Shown: positions 11,255 to 23,564, counted from the first letter of the stretch. The stretch: 64,000 bases of DNA from Hymenopus coronatus (GCA_030762935.1 CM060899.1:11695001-11759000), one strand, 5' to 3'. Numbers and translations: made by a program. The notes: generated by a model from the sequence alone, not told the origin.

Positions 11255-11760
11255 GGATCGCGTGTTCTAGTTATTGGTGACTCCTTATTAAAATTCTCGG
11301 GGCAAACATGCACTAATGAAGGATATGATGTAAGGTGCTTCCCTGGCATTAATTAAACTTCGTGAACTGTAGCACCAAGTTGATAAGCTCAACTTAAAAG
11401 AAACGAAACCAGAAGTGGTGATGATGCATGCAGGAATAAACAACATACAACCGGGGTTACGTGCTCAAGAAATAATGGATGAAACAATGGACCTCATTAA
11501 CTGTATACAGTTTGAAGTGCCTTAAGTGAAGATTATAGTCAGTGGCATGATACCACAATAAGAAAGATGAGGAAAATCAATGCAGAACTTAACTGGCTGT
11601 GTAACATAAAAAAGTGTACTTTTGTAGACGTAATTTCTGGATTACCGAAGATCAATTCACAAATGATGGTGTACATTTAAATCACAAAGGTTACTTCAAC
11701 TTTGGAAAGCTACTATGTAAAGTGATCAACTGTGAACAAAAGGGAAACTAAAAAATTGTG
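11255..11760 (+). pseudogene. LINE ORF1: SGNH hydrolase (esterase)-like domain
   Basis: Three SGNH blocks can be read across two frames. Block I is VLVIGDSLLKFSG, with the nucleophile-type Ser at 11282-11284. A later block is MMHAGINNIQPG (GINN at 11433-11444, corresponding to the GxND block). The last is NDGVHLNHKGYFNFGKLL, with the Asp and His of the D-x-x-H block at 11665-11676. The catalytic Ser, Asn, Asp and His codons are therefore all still present. Frame changes after 11356 and near 11525 break the protein. In related elements this domain is thought to act on lipid or acetyl esters during retrotransposition; that role is family knowledge, not visible here. Confidence 0.7.
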
Positions 11761-12083
11761 TGGTGGATATTAAAGTGCCATTTAAAAAAAGCCATTGTAA
11801 GAGAACCAGTAACAGCTTCTGTGAATTATTGAACAAAATTGGTAGGTCTGACACTGTAATTAGTAACAACTCACATTTTTACAATAATATTACGAGTATT
11901 AACAAAGAGGGGAACTGTGGTCTCAATTAAGCAGCTAAACAATATCATTGACAGACAGTTCAGCATTGTTTTCTACAAAATAACTTTGATTCTCAAAATG
12001 AAAATCAAACCAAAAAACCAAACAAGAAGGCTGATACAAATTATATATCGAGCATATTAACTGCACCTAAGAGTCAAGGAACC

Positions 12084-14939
12084 TTGGATTACCCAGTAAA
12101 TACAAAGCTAAGTGGTTATATAGATGTGCCAAAAGAGTGTTTTGTACTACATTATAACGTTCAATCATTAAACAACAAAGTCTGTGACATAGAGATTCTA
12201 TTTACAACTTATCTACAGCATGTCAATGTCCTGTATTTTAGCGAACACTCGCTTCAGGAAAATAGCCTATTTTTGCTTAATATATTCAAAGATTTCACGC
12301 CATTAGCATGGTCATATAGGGACAGAAAAAAGGTGGGGCTACATATATTCTTGTGAGAAAAGGCATCAATTTTAAAAAATATAGAAACCATCAATTGTAT
12401 TCCAAAGGAACAAAACATATCAGGTGTGTATCTCTCCAATTTGCTAATAACAACACTCTGTATTTATAGAGCTCCTGACATCAACGTAAATTCATTTATG
12501 AGTGTACTGGAAATGGCTCTAAGTAATATTAAACACTTTAAAAATACTGTAATAGTATGTGGAGATTTTAATATTGATCTTTGTAAAGAATCAAAAACTA
12601 CCTCTGACTTACTAAATGTGTTAACATCATATATTATGGATCTCACAATCCATGATCCATCTTGAATCGCAGAAAACTCTTCAATACTGTCGATCAAATA
12701 TTTGTAAATAGCAATATACTTTCCTGTGCAAAAGTCAAATCTTTAATATGGGTTTTAGTGACCATAATGCACAAATACTAAACCTTCCCTTAGCTAATAA
12801 ATACTCCCAATCAATAAAATCCACTAAAAAAGGGATATTCAACAAGGAGAATTTCCAATATTTTATTCACTTACTTAGTAGCAAAGTATGGGTAGAAATC
12901 TAACAGTGTATCAGGAAAATTTGAATTGTTCCTTCAAACACTACAGCATTACTTATACTTAGTTTTTCCCTTAATAACTGTAAAAAAAGTTGCAGAAAAA
13001 AATGCTACATCCTGGATTACCATAGGAATAAAAAAATTCTGTGTAACTAAGTGCTATCTACATAAATCATCAAAAATGTACCCATTAACTGTAGAATTTC
13101 GAAACTAATCAAGAAGTATAAGTTGATTTTGAGTAAAGTAGTAAGAGAAGCAAAAACAATGACAAGTGACATACTTATCAACTTAGCAAGTAACAAAACA
13201 AAAGCAATGTGGAACGTAATTAAAAAGGAAACAGGCAGTAATTAAAAAACAGAGAAAAATATAAACCTGCTCATAACTCTAAAAAAGTTGTAGATCCAAT
13301 TGAAGTAGCAGAAAACTTTGATACATATTTTAGTAATATAGCAGATAATCTCATAAAACAGGCCTCAATAATCCCGCTCATACTGTAAATATTCACAACT
13401 CAATATACCTTACACCGATTAACAAGAAAGAAATTTTACAAATCACAAAAGATCTCAAACCAAAAAGCTGTGCTGCGGTTGATAGAGCACCAGCCTTTCT
13501 TATTAAAAAATGTGCACATGTAATTGTGAAATTAATAACATATCTCTGTAATGAATCTCTAAGCTCAGGTACTTTTCCCACTTCTTAAAAACAGGCATAA
13601 TCAAACCATTACATAACAAAGGGAAAAGCAATGATATGTCTAATTATCGGCCCATAGTACTACTTTCAGTCTTCTGTAAAATATTAGAAAAACTGTTTCT
13701 TAGGCGACTTTCCAACTTCTTGGAAAAACAAACTACTATCTGATTTTCAGCAGGGCTTCAGGAAAAATTATTCAACTGAAACAGGAATCTTCTCATTTAT
13801 AACCACGTCACTTAAAGCCATTGTTCAAAAGCAGCATGCCTCGGCTATATTTTTAGACTTAACAAAGGCATTTGATACCACAGATCATCAGCTATTGTTA
13901 ACTAAACTAGAAGCTCTAGGCATACGAGGGTTGGCCAATAAATGGTTGGAATCATAGCTTTGTGGTCGTATGCAAATAGTGGAAATAAAAAGTAAAGCAA
14001 AGAATCAGATCAATTATCATTATTCCAATCCACTCCAAGTAAGTTATGGTGCGCCACATGGCTCCATACTAGATCTTATCCTATTTCTTCTTTTCATAAA
14101 TGATTTTTACATAAACAATCCATCCACTAAAAACATCTGATATGTTGATGATACAAATATTCTGGTTACGGCAACTCAAAAAGAAACCCTTTTAACTTGT
14201 ATTCACCAAGTCGCAGAGAAAATCACGAACTATTTTGCATTGAATAACTTTCTTATAAATGCAAATAAAACTTTAACAATGGATATACACACAAATAACA
14301 ACAATTATATTGCCCCTCAAATACAACTCTCTGATCAGTCACTCAAAACCATAAAATTTCTTGGGGTCTGTGTACAAAGTGATTTGAAATGGGATACCCA
14401 TATAGCCTCTTCAATAACAAACTCAGCTGTCTATGTTATATGCTAAGAATATTGACAACATGCACAAGTAAAGAGACACAGCAGCATACTTTGCACATGT
14501 GCACTCACTCTCAAGTTATGGAGTAGTCTTCTGGGGTGAGTTCCCATCATGCAAATTAACCTTTATTGAACATTCATCATGTAAACCTCTGTTTAAAAGA
14601 CTTAGAATCCTCCCAATTCCCTGCAATTACATATATGCAGTTATTACAGTTATACTCAAGATCATAAATGCTTCCGATTTACTTTTTGTAACTAATAATA
14701 TGGTGCATAAACACAACACCAGGGATAATACACAAATACATATGACCAGCTGCAACACCTCACTCTACCAAAAAAGTATTTTATATTCTGGCGCTAAACT
14801 TTACAATAACTTACCAAGTCATATCAAGGCAATTAAAAATGTAAACCAGCTAAAATCCAGTCTCAAAGCACATCTAATTAACCACTCCCTTTATTCTATC
14901 AATGATTACCTTGAACTGAATGCATGTCATGAATCATAG
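12084..14939 (+). pseudogene. LINE ORF2: APE endonuclease and reverse transcriptase
   Basis: The endonuclease starts with CFVLHYNVQSLNNKVCDIE (about 12138) and includes VCGDFNIDLC (about 12555). The RT shows MSNYRPIVLLSVFCKILEK (about 13636), FQQGFRKNYSTE (in pieces), IFLDLTKAFDTTDHQLL (about 13848), a GSILDLILFLLFINDF block, and the active-site YVDD at 14141-14152, preceded by an in-frame stop. TIKFLGVCVQSDLKWDTHI follows (14370-14400). The C-terminal part, open from 14499 to 14939, carries LSSYGVVFWGE and a YNNLPSHIKAIKN tail typical of these LINEs. At least four frame breaks are present. Confidence 0.8.
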
Positions 14940-15080
14940 TGTTTAACATGTAAAGACTATTGTGTATATTTTAAAAAACATATTGTATATATTGCAAAAA
15001 ATCTATGATTGTTATGCTTATAGCTTGACATGTTCAATAGTGATTGTAGATTGTACAAACCACTTTAACAGATGAATAAA

Positions 15081-15103
15081 ACTTACTTACTTACTTACTT
15101 ACT
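15081..15103 (+). repeat. TTAC tetranucleotide tail of the LINE
   Basis: About five ACTT/TTAC units directly after GATGAATAAA, at the 3' terminus of the LINE. Many LINEs end in short tandem repeats instead of poly(A), and this is the expected position. Confidence 0.85.
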
Positions 15104-16150
15104 AAGCCATGAATGTGTAGCAGACATAAAGTAAGGCACTCGTAGTTAGGCTATGTTATTTTTATGCTGAGAATGTGTTTGTATTCACTATGGACAAATT
15201 TTAAAGGCAAAAAATGAGAGCTTTGGCATATCCCAATTTGTTTGATACTTCATCACATGAAAGGTAGATGGTAGCGTGCATGGTCATGCTTCTATCTTAT
15301 CTATATAAATTTGGATTAAGAATCACCGTTGTATAGAAAAGGTGTTGGGCCTCTTCATGGCAATGGCTAGCTGTGACATCAGACTTAAGGAGTCTATACA
15401 TAATCTATATGCTATGTACACAGTATGTGTAGAGAAAGTAAAAATGCTAATATTATCTTTGAGAAAATCCAAAGTAGCAAAATGTTTCCCTAATGAAGGC
15501 TACTTTGAGGTAGGAAAATTTCTTTAAGCAAGTCTAACATTATGACCAATTAGTAAACTCTAACTTATTTTTTTATATTGTTGGACATTTTTTTTATGGC
15601 TAAATTTGATGATTGCATGTTAATTGAATTTTGGATTGCTGTACACAGACATTTATCAACACAAAAAAAAAAAAAAAAAGAAAGGATGGTAATAGGTATA
15701 TGGTGACCACAGAACATGTTATTCCTTGTGCACTTTTGATATCAAATTTTTGGGTCAAAGGTACTATTCCTCCAGCTGCTCTAAGAAATAAAAAGTATGA
15801 ATGACAATCGACTGCACTTTTGTCTAAACCTTTGTAGTCAGAATGTGGAAATAACCAACTGGTGTCTCAATTACCAATTGAGCGTTTTCAGCTGGACTTA
15901 TCTGATGCTTTTCACAATCATTGTCAGATGTCAGCAGTAAGGCAGGATACTATCAGTAGCTGGCTAAAACATGTTTAAGGAGGTTGTCAGCTACAGATTT
16001 ATGGAAAATATAATCATTTGTTGTTAACCTATTTGCTGGAATTTCATTCTAAAAGAGTTCCTTTACTTGGCAATAAATCTCTGACATGAGACTTTATTTT
16101 ACATTACATCACATGACACTGCAATCTGTGGATCCTGTTTTGAGGTTAGA
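15104..16150. other. AT-rich non-coding stretch, with a foldback-arm scrap
   Basis: About 15385-15450 reads like the inner tip of the foldback arms seen elsewhere (TATGTACACAGTATGTG then TAGAGAAAGTAAAAATG). A 19-base A run sits at 15662-15680. Otherwise I see no gene. Confidence 0.45.
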
Positions 16151-16949
16151 CACAAAGTCCAACTCTAGAATGTAGATCAAGTCAGAAATTACATTTATTC
16201 ATTACTCTTGATATCTATTAAAATATTTACAAACATTACCTCTGACAATGAATTATTTAGAGGTGTCAGTTCTGCCTAATTTACAATTACATGTCTGTTT
16301 CCAAAAAATAGTTTCTATCTACAGTAAGCATTCTTTTAATTTTGAGTATATTATATTTACAATACTGCATTAATTATTAGTGGTATTTTTTGATTCAATG
16401 AAATCCTCCTCAGTTTAAAAGGCGTCGGAAATGAATTATCTTTTTAATTCTCACCTAAACTTGTTTTTGTTCATATGCAATTCCTTTATAGGAGATGGAA
16501 GTGCATTAAATAGAGCTGTACATTGTAACTGTGCATTTCTGCAAATTATTTGCTGGCTATGTAAGTCCTATCTGTATCTTAGTCTCTTTGTTATGCACAT
16601 CTGCATTTCTTGTACACTTTTCTGGGTTGTTTGTTAGAAATAACAATACAACTACAATATGTTTACAGACTAATTACAAAATTCCAAACATTTTTAATAG
16701 TGGGTTAATGTAAGTTGATTGTTTTGTCCTTGCCATTACCTTTATTAACTTTTTTGCACAATAAAAACATCTTTGGCATCTACTGAATTTCCCCAAAATA
16801 TTACTCCACAGATCTTGAATGAATGAAAATTAGCGTAAGCTATTTTTAGAATGCTCTTATTTTTAAGCTAAATTAATGATCTGATTGCATAAGTTAATGT
16901 AGTTATGTTTTCAAAATTTATACCAATTTTGTTACTTTCGAACCAATTA

Positions 16950-18850
16950 TTTAGTATGTTGAAAATTTTGTTAATTGAATCTATGAGCTAACTGGCTTTG
17001 TGTTCTTTTATTATAATGCTTATAGCATCTGCAAAAATATCTGGATAAGCATTGTTGTTTATTACTGCAGGTAGATCATTAATATACGGTAAAGATAATA
17101 GGGGACCCAGTATAGAATTTTATGGCACCCCATGCTTTATTACCGGCCCACCAGAGTATGCAATTCTATTATTTGAAGTGTTTATTATAATCTTTTGTTT
17201 TCTGTTCGATATGTAAAATGCAGTCCATTTGTACCTGTGCATCTAATATACGATAATGTGATAATTTTGATAGAAGTATTTCATGATTAACACAGTCAAA
17301 TGCCTTTGATACATCACAGAGTATTCCTATTGTATTAAATTTGGCATTCCAGGATATATAAGAGCTTCATTAGTTAACTTATATATGACATCAGTTGACA
17401 TGTTCTTCCTGAATCTAAACTATTCCTTTGGTAAACTATAATATATGTGTAGCAATTTTTTAAGAATGTTGTTAAAAGATGTAAGTAAAGATATTGGTCT
17501 GTAGTTTGACATTTATAAATTTTGCCGTTCTTTGTATAATGACTGAATATTTTAATATGTCTGGGAAGGACCCTCTTAAAAAAGATACTTTACATATGAC
17601 TTACTGGTTTGCAAATAATATCAGCACATAGTATTAGTATTTTTGTGGTTATTTCATCATATCCTGATGAATTCTTGCCTTAAACCTGTTTAGTCCAATT
17701 ACAATCTAATTGTGATAAAAAAAATTCTCTGAATATTGCCAATCACCATCTAATCATGTTATTTTCATACTTTTAGCTCTTTCTAGTGGGAAAGTCTGTG
17801 TACTTTGTACTTCAAAGCCATAGAGCAAAGTTTTCTGGAGCATTTCAGGGCATTAGCTTTACACTCCATAGTTCTAAATTAGCCAATGTTTATGTTAGTT
17901 GACAACTGGCTTTGGCTAACAAAAGATTATAAACTGAAGAGGAAATAAAAGCTGTAGTTTGCCATGTCTAGAGGAAAGCAAGTGATTTTGAATCTTTGCA
18001 CCCTGATGAAAGGGTTTCTGACATTGATGTAAGAGAGTATAAGTATATATTTTAGCTTCAGTGATGAAAGTGCATCAGATACCAACCGTCCTGGTACACA
18101 TGCAAAATAATCAGTGTATTTATCAAAATAGATTTACGGAAGTGTAACCAGACAACACAGAAAATGTGGATCAACCATTCAGCTATGCAACAGCACAAGT
18201 GCTAAATTGTACAGTAATCTACATTACATTAGTATCCTATTACTTTATCCATTTTTGTTATTATGCCAATGTGTGTTTTAGTGATTTTTTCAAATGCACC
18301 TTACAGGAAGTCATTTTTTGTGTTTTAAAAAGTAAAACACCAGACCAAAACAGATTGTTATTCTCATAAAGAAATGTTTTTACTTTCATTTCATTAGCCT
18401 TGATTTCATTAGAAAGGTTTTGTATGCTTAATTATTTTAGGTTTTTTTAATATTATTTTCAAAATTGTCTTAGGTTTTTAATTTTTTAAAAATACTGGAG
18501 GGACTTATCATCTATATTATGTAGACAAAAGGCTTACTAAAAATAAAAAAAAAAATTCATCACCCTATGTCAATTTGGTGCTCATTTTATCATTAATAAT
18601 TTGAAACCCTGTCTTCTACTCTAAAATTTTTTGGCACTTTTCAGACAATATTCTGTTAACTGGGCTGACACTAAAAGGGTTAAGGGATTGTATTACTTTT
18701 TTAATTTCGGTTGCACTTGGGTGTTCTATCTCCAAAGATATGAAATTTTCCTGATCTTTCTTAAGTTCATTCTTTGTGAATAGGTTTTCTGTTTTGTAAA
18801 TGAAATATTGATTAATTGCAGTTTCTTGATGCTGAAGACCATTTGTGGTC
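16950..18850 (-). mobile_element. LINE ORF2 remnant, split by a piggyBac-like insertion
   Basis: Minus-strand translation gives IEHPSATEIKKVIQSL (to 18684), and then, after the inserted element (17680-18683), SSGYDEITTKILILCADI, an NYRPISLLTSFNNILKK-like block (about 17500), DVSKAFDCVNHEILLSKL (about 17320-17260), and GDLLLSLPYINDLPAVINN (about 17100). These are RT blocks in the right order for a CR1/Jockey-group LINE. The YADD block is eroded. Sequence down to about 16200 may be more of its 3' part, but I cannot read it with confidence. Confidence 0.7.
17684..18679 (+). mobile_element. piggyBac-like non-autonomous element, copy 2 (nested, intact ends)
   Basis: Exactly bounded by TTAA at 17680-17683 and 18680-18683. 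Ends are ACCTGTTTAGTCC on the left and, inverted, CCCTTTTAGTGTCAGCC on the right. The interior is the reverse complement of copies 1 and 3. Plus-strand translation at 17935-18090 gives ESLHPDERVSDIDVRE and SDESASDTNRPGTHA in two frames, acidic and resembling a piggyBac transposase N-terminus. No catalytic domain is left. Removing the element with one TTAA rejoins the host LINE reading SLK then NSSGYDE with a single-base frame slip, which confirms the insertion boundaries. Confidence 0.8.
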
Positions 18851-18859
18851 ACTTATTTA

Positions 18860-21354
18860 CTGAAATTTTTATATTGTTTCCTGAGCTACAGTTACCAGTA
18901 TTCTTTTGATAATATTTCATATGAATCTAGGCTTATTATGAGGACTCTATTTGCTTTTCATAACACCACTGATTAGCAACATTTATATATTTTTTTAATA
19001 TTTTACGGTATACTTTATAATGATATTTACATGCATCATATTTGCTTTCCCTAGTTGCCAAGTAAAGTTCTCTTTTATGTCTCTACAATATTAAGTTGTT
19101 TTTTTTTTTTTGTTTTTTGGTAGTGTTTAACGCCTTCTTTAACTACTTATGGCACTGCAGGCAGACAATATTAAATATGCTTTTATGCAGATTTGATCCT
19201 GCAACCTTAGGTTCTATAATAACTTTATGAGGTTTATTGTTTGGAAGTCTGAGTAGTTCTGCTTTGTTAAAACTTTTTGCATAATATTTGAAGATGACAT
19301 CAAAACCAGCACTCACCAAAAAATTAAAATTTTATTTATGAATTTCATGCTTTTTATATGCTATTAGCAATATGACTACTTAAAGAATTGATAAGCACAT
19401 TTCATCCAAATAAGGGCTTCAAACATTTTCACACATTACAACTTATTTAAAGTGATGTTCTATGAGTATGTAATTCAAATTTGTGTATATTTACCTTTGA
19501 ACACACAGATGGTTTCTGTATCCAGATCTTAATGCATGTTTTCAAAATCTGCTTAAATGATATCAGTATCATTTACAGTTACCAATATCAATAAAACAAA
19601 CACAGATAAATGTTCAAGATATACTACTTTTACTTTAAATAAAGTTATATACCGTTTTGAACATTTCAAGTAATTTTTGCATCAAGGATGAGGTTTTTCT
19701 AATATCAATAAACCTAACAAATCCACAAAATATACAGCAGTAAAAAATAAACATTGATGAAGACCTGTTTTGTTCTACCGCCAACTGACTTTCAAGTTAA
19801 AGGCATCTCAAAAAGCTCCAAAAGTCAACAGACAACAGACAAAATCTACAAAGCAAACGACTATGAGCTATTTCATTTATCCAAACGATTGGCACCTGAA
19901 TAAAACAACTTGTACGCTAGTCTTTCTACCAGATAAGGAAGTACGCAATTGTTATTACTGGAAGTTGATGTAAGGTGCTTGTGAACAGTAATGTATACTG
20001 CATTATTTGATATCACTTGCAACTCTTAGGGCGATCAGCTATCACTCATTCAGCCTAACCAGCAGAGAAAATTCACAGAGAAGGATTTCATTGTTGTTGC
20101 AGTATTATTTGGGAAGCACTACCATAATTAGTATCTGGTATTTGGAAACTTGTAGCAGATAAGTGAAGAATTAATTGACCATCAACAGAGTAATACCTAA
20201 CACAGAGACACTTGAGATGGTTTGGACATATAACCTGCATGCAAGAAAATTAGAAACTACTCCAAAAGACTCAAGGATGCCCAAGGTCATAGAACTTAAG
20301 CCTCTTGCCACCATTGCCTTTAAATGGTTTCAGCCTTAAAACACCACCCATTAATATAGACAACACTACTAAACCCTATAAAAACTGTGAGCGCCAATCT
20401 CATCGAGAAAGTATTTGAGAGACTCTAAACTTAATTTTGAAGCACCTTATGGGGAAGTGTTTTATACCACTGTAAAGAGAAATCCTTCTTTCTCATAGTA
20501 TGTTTCAAGGGCATTCAGGGGTGTCTTTTGATATTTGTATTTGTCAGCATTTCAAACCCTGCGTAATTTTGTTTAACCTTGTTTAATATAGTTCCACATC
20601 TACTTTGTAAAAATGAACATGACAAGTTCTTGCAGAAATGGGCTCTTCTTTCCAATATGTGACACAAGATTTCAATGTGAGCCAAAGTTCTTTATCAAAG
20701 TACTGCTTTATATTTTATCTAATGTGGCTTAAAAATCACTTTTTACTATGCTTTCATGCCGGAAAATGTTTTCTTAACATAACTGAAAGTTTCTAATTCA
20801 TTTACTTATTTACAATACAGGTAGCCAATTCTGAAGAATGTAGTTTAACCAAATCATCCATGTTGAATCATATAACACCTGGCAGCTAACGGTCTTTTAT
20901 CATCAGAAATTCGCCTGTGATGCCATGGTAGTGAAATCGGGCATTAAACACTATAAAAAAATCATCAGTGCCAGCTAATTATGATGACTCGCTATTGCAC
21001 TAACTATTTTACCATGTACACAGTTGTCCCTACATTACTAGCTATGTACATTAAACACTTAACTCACTCATTAACCAAGCCTAGCATAAACCTAATCTGT
21101 ATTGTTTGTACCTAAATTATTAGCTGTATATACTAAACATTTAACTTGCTCGTTAACTAAGCCCAGCCTTAACCTAATCTCTACACCATAGGATACACCT
21201 GCCTAATGTCTTCCACAAGTTCCTGAAAAGGGTCTGCTAAATGATTTTTGCTGTTGATATACCATAAATACTCACATATGTCAACATCTAAATGCTTGTG
21301 CCGATTGCTCTCCTGGATAGGTCATGCCATACAGCTTGCCAGCGAGATTCAACA
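18860..21354. other. AT-rich non-coding stretch
   Basis: No convincing gene. A T-rich run near 19101-19123 followed by TATGGCACTGCAGGCAG (about 19150) resembles the 3' part of SINE family 3. About 20205-20300 gives RHLRWFGHITCMQE on the plus strand, a motif found near the C-terminus of RTE-type LINEs, but it is too short to be sure. The two segments around 21000-21070 and 21100-21170 repeat each other loosely (the ACTAGCTATGTACATTAAAC and TTAGCTGTATATACTAAAC types). Confidence 0.45.
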
Positions 21355-21358
21355 TTAA

Positions 21359-21913
21359 CCTTTTAAGTGCCAGCCTGAATAGTAAAATACAGTCTGAAAA
21401 GTGCCAAGCAATTTTAGAGGAAAGCTGGATCCTCTTTCATTTTTAGTTTATCAATGAGAAGTCTCTTCAATATTTCAAAAAAATTAAAATATAAATAACT
21501 ACTCTGATTATTTACATATGTATAAGAGCAATTCTTATCAGATACATTACGATTGCTGAAGCTAGAATATATATCTTCCTCTCTCAAAAATCCAAAATCA
21601 CTCGCTTTCTTCTAATACATCTCAAACTGCAGCTCTTGTTTCCTCTTTGGTTGTAACCTTTAGCTAGATGACGCCATATTTCAACCAATATATACAAACA
21701 GTGTCTATAGGAATTAAATATGGAGCTAATTTACCACTTTGGAGTGAAGTTAAGGTCCTGAAGCACTCCAGAAAACCTTTCTCTTTGGCTTTGAGGTAGA
21801 AAGTACATAGACCTTCCCGCTGGAAAAAGTTGGAGCATAGGAAAACTGCATCATGATTGGCAATTCTTGCAGAATTCTCAGATCACGGTTAGTTCTTGAT
21901 CGGCACTAAAAGG
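21359..21913 (-). mobile_element. piggyBac-like non-autonomous element, copy 3 (short form)
   Basis: TTAA at 21355-21358 is followed by CCTTTTAAGTGCC. The right end is GGCACTAAAAGG followed by GTAA (21914-21917, one change from TTAA). The 12-13 base ends are near-perfect inverted repeats. At 555 bp it is about half the length of copies 1 and 2 and lacks part of their interior, as MITE-like deletion derivatives often do. Confidence 0.8.
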
Positions 21914-21917
21914 GTAA

Positions 21918-22322
21918 TCGGATGCACATTTGTCAGTAAATCTGCAAAATTCATAGAATGATTTACAGCCAGGTGGGTAGCAAGTCCTCCAGCCATCAAC
22001 ACATAGTAGACCCTCCAGGCATCCTTATGTATTGTGTTGGTGAACTCTATATGTGATAGAATTTCTGTTGTTGTATTTTACATTTGACGATTTGAATAAC
22101 ATGACCGGGACCATCAATTTTTCCCCTTAAAGTGTATTTCGTAGCATTAGAGATCTGCACAGTACACAGCTGTAACCAAACCAATCAGATATTCTCTGCC
22201 ATCTCATACATTTGTCTCCAACTGCACTGCATTGTTGTCACGTTGTATGACTGCTTGTATTCAAAGTAGTGTGTGAGAAAGAGAATTTGCCCAGGGACAT
22301 TCTATGTCCACTTCCAAAACAA
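21918..22322. other. Non-coding stretch between two piggyBac-like copies
   Basis: No gene or clear repeat is seen. Confidence 0.45.
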
Positions 22323-22372
22323 TGATGTTGATGATAATGATGATGATGATGATGATGATAATAATAATAATA

Positions 22373-22424
<52 letters not shown>
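22323..22424. repeat. TGA/TAA trinucleotide microsatellite
   Basis: GATGAT units grade into a long TAA run. It produces spurious Tyr/Ser runs when translated on the minus strand. Confidence 0.95.
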
Positions 22425-22428
<4 letters not shown>

Positions 22429-22449
22429 TTCACTGTCTCGTTACAACTA

Positions 22450-22980
22450 GGTAAATTAATTTTGATAAGTACACCGATTATTTGCATGTGTACCAGGGCT
22501 GATAGCAGATGCATTTTCATTGCTGAAGCTACAATATATATCTTCCTCTCTTTTCAATGCCCGAAAATCAAAAGCACTCACTTTTTTCTAATACATCATG
22601 AACTGCTGTTCTTATTTCCTCTGCAGTTTATAATCTATGCCATGTTTCAACCAACATAACACCGGCTAGAGAAATTTGTGAATTACATTTTCGGATGAAA
22701 TTAGAAATTGTATTAATACCTTTATAAGTAATGTTCAATTATCTACTTCAAGTAGTCAAATATTATAAGGATCTAGTTCATTTTGAGGAACCATATAAGA
22801 ATCAAATTCAATATCTAAAAATTCTGAATATTCAGCTAATTTAATACTTTGGAGTGTAAAGATAAGGTCTTGAAACTCTCCTGAAAACATTTCTATATGA
22901 CTGTGACGAAAGTACACAGACTTTCCTGCTGGAAAGTGTTAAACCATATAAAAATTTAATTGTGATTGGCACTTAAAGCC
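22450..22980 (-). mobile_element. piggyBac-like non-autonomous element, copy 4 (truncated)
   Basis: Shares GATAAGTACACCGATTATTT, TGCATGTGTACCAGGGC and later GAAAGTGTTAAACC with copies 1 and 3, and ends with a TTGGCACTTAAAG variant of the terminal repeat near 22970. The left end is replaced by the TAA microsatellite, so no left TTAA is visible. Confidence 0.65.
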
Positions 22981-23226
22981 TATAGTTATGTACCAGCTTA
23001 ATGTGTAAAGGCTGGTACACTATAAGACATGTGATTCTCTGTAATATTTAGCAACAATAATTTACATTGCATAGAGGAGAAAAGAACAACACAGACACAA
23101 TCTCTGTGTATACAATACAGATCATACAGAGTTGAAACATAATCTCTCTGCAAAATAATTAGTGAAGGTCTTATCTAAAGATTTCTTATCAGATTTCCAT
23201 CACTCATAGTAGATGGAACAAACACT
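22981..23226. other. AT-rich non-coding stretch
   Basis: Nothing recognisable. Confidence 0.4.
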
Positions 23227-23564
23227 ATGAAAAACCTGCTATCAGCATCAGTAGTTAATATCAGTTAACACACAGCACAGAGCTGAAGAAATTACTCATC
23301 AATAACCTAGTATATTCTACTCTTAGTTCTCTTAAAAATATTAGTGAAACTTGTCACTGATTTATGAAGCTAATGTGTTTCTTGCATAACATTTTATGAA
23401 AAACCTGCTATCAGCATCAGTAGTTAATATCAGTTAACACACAGCACAGAGCTGAAGAAATTACTCATCAATAACCTAGTATATTCTACTCTTAGTTCTC
23501 TTAAAAATATTAGTGAAACTTGTCACTGATTTATGAAGCTAATGTGTTTCTTGCATAACATTTT
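23227..23564. repeat. 169-bp perfect tandem duplication (two copies)
   Basis: Bases 23227-23395 and 23396-23564 appear identical along their length, starting ATGAAAAACCTGC and ending TTGCATAACATTTT or nearly so. No such sequence is seen elsewhere in the window. The lack of divergence suggests a recent event or an assembly duplication. Confidence 0.9.

Larger units (their letters stand above)
11215..15103 (+). mobile_element. LINE with SGNH-type ORF1, APE endonuclease and RT (decayed)
   Basis: A nearly full-length non-LTR retrotransposon. It shows an SGNH hydrolase-like ORF1 (11255-11760), an apurinic-type endonuclease (about 12080-12700), a reverse transcriptase (about 13620-14460), a C-terminal region (14499-14939), a short 3' UTR and a TTAC repeat tail (15081-15103). 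SGNH/esterase ORF1s are established for CR1-group LINEs. The RT and C-terminus look CR1/L2/Jockey-like, but I cannot resolve the clade. Many frameshifts and stops are present, so it is not active. It abuts the Penelope fragment on its 5' side. Confidence 0.8.

Noticed and set aside
20205..20300. RTE-type LINE C-terminus (RHLRWFGHITCMQE)
   Set aside because: Single short motif with no supporting flanks; mentioned only in the gap note.
22302..22520. ORF with poly-Tyr and poly-Ser
   Set aside because: Microsatellite translation.
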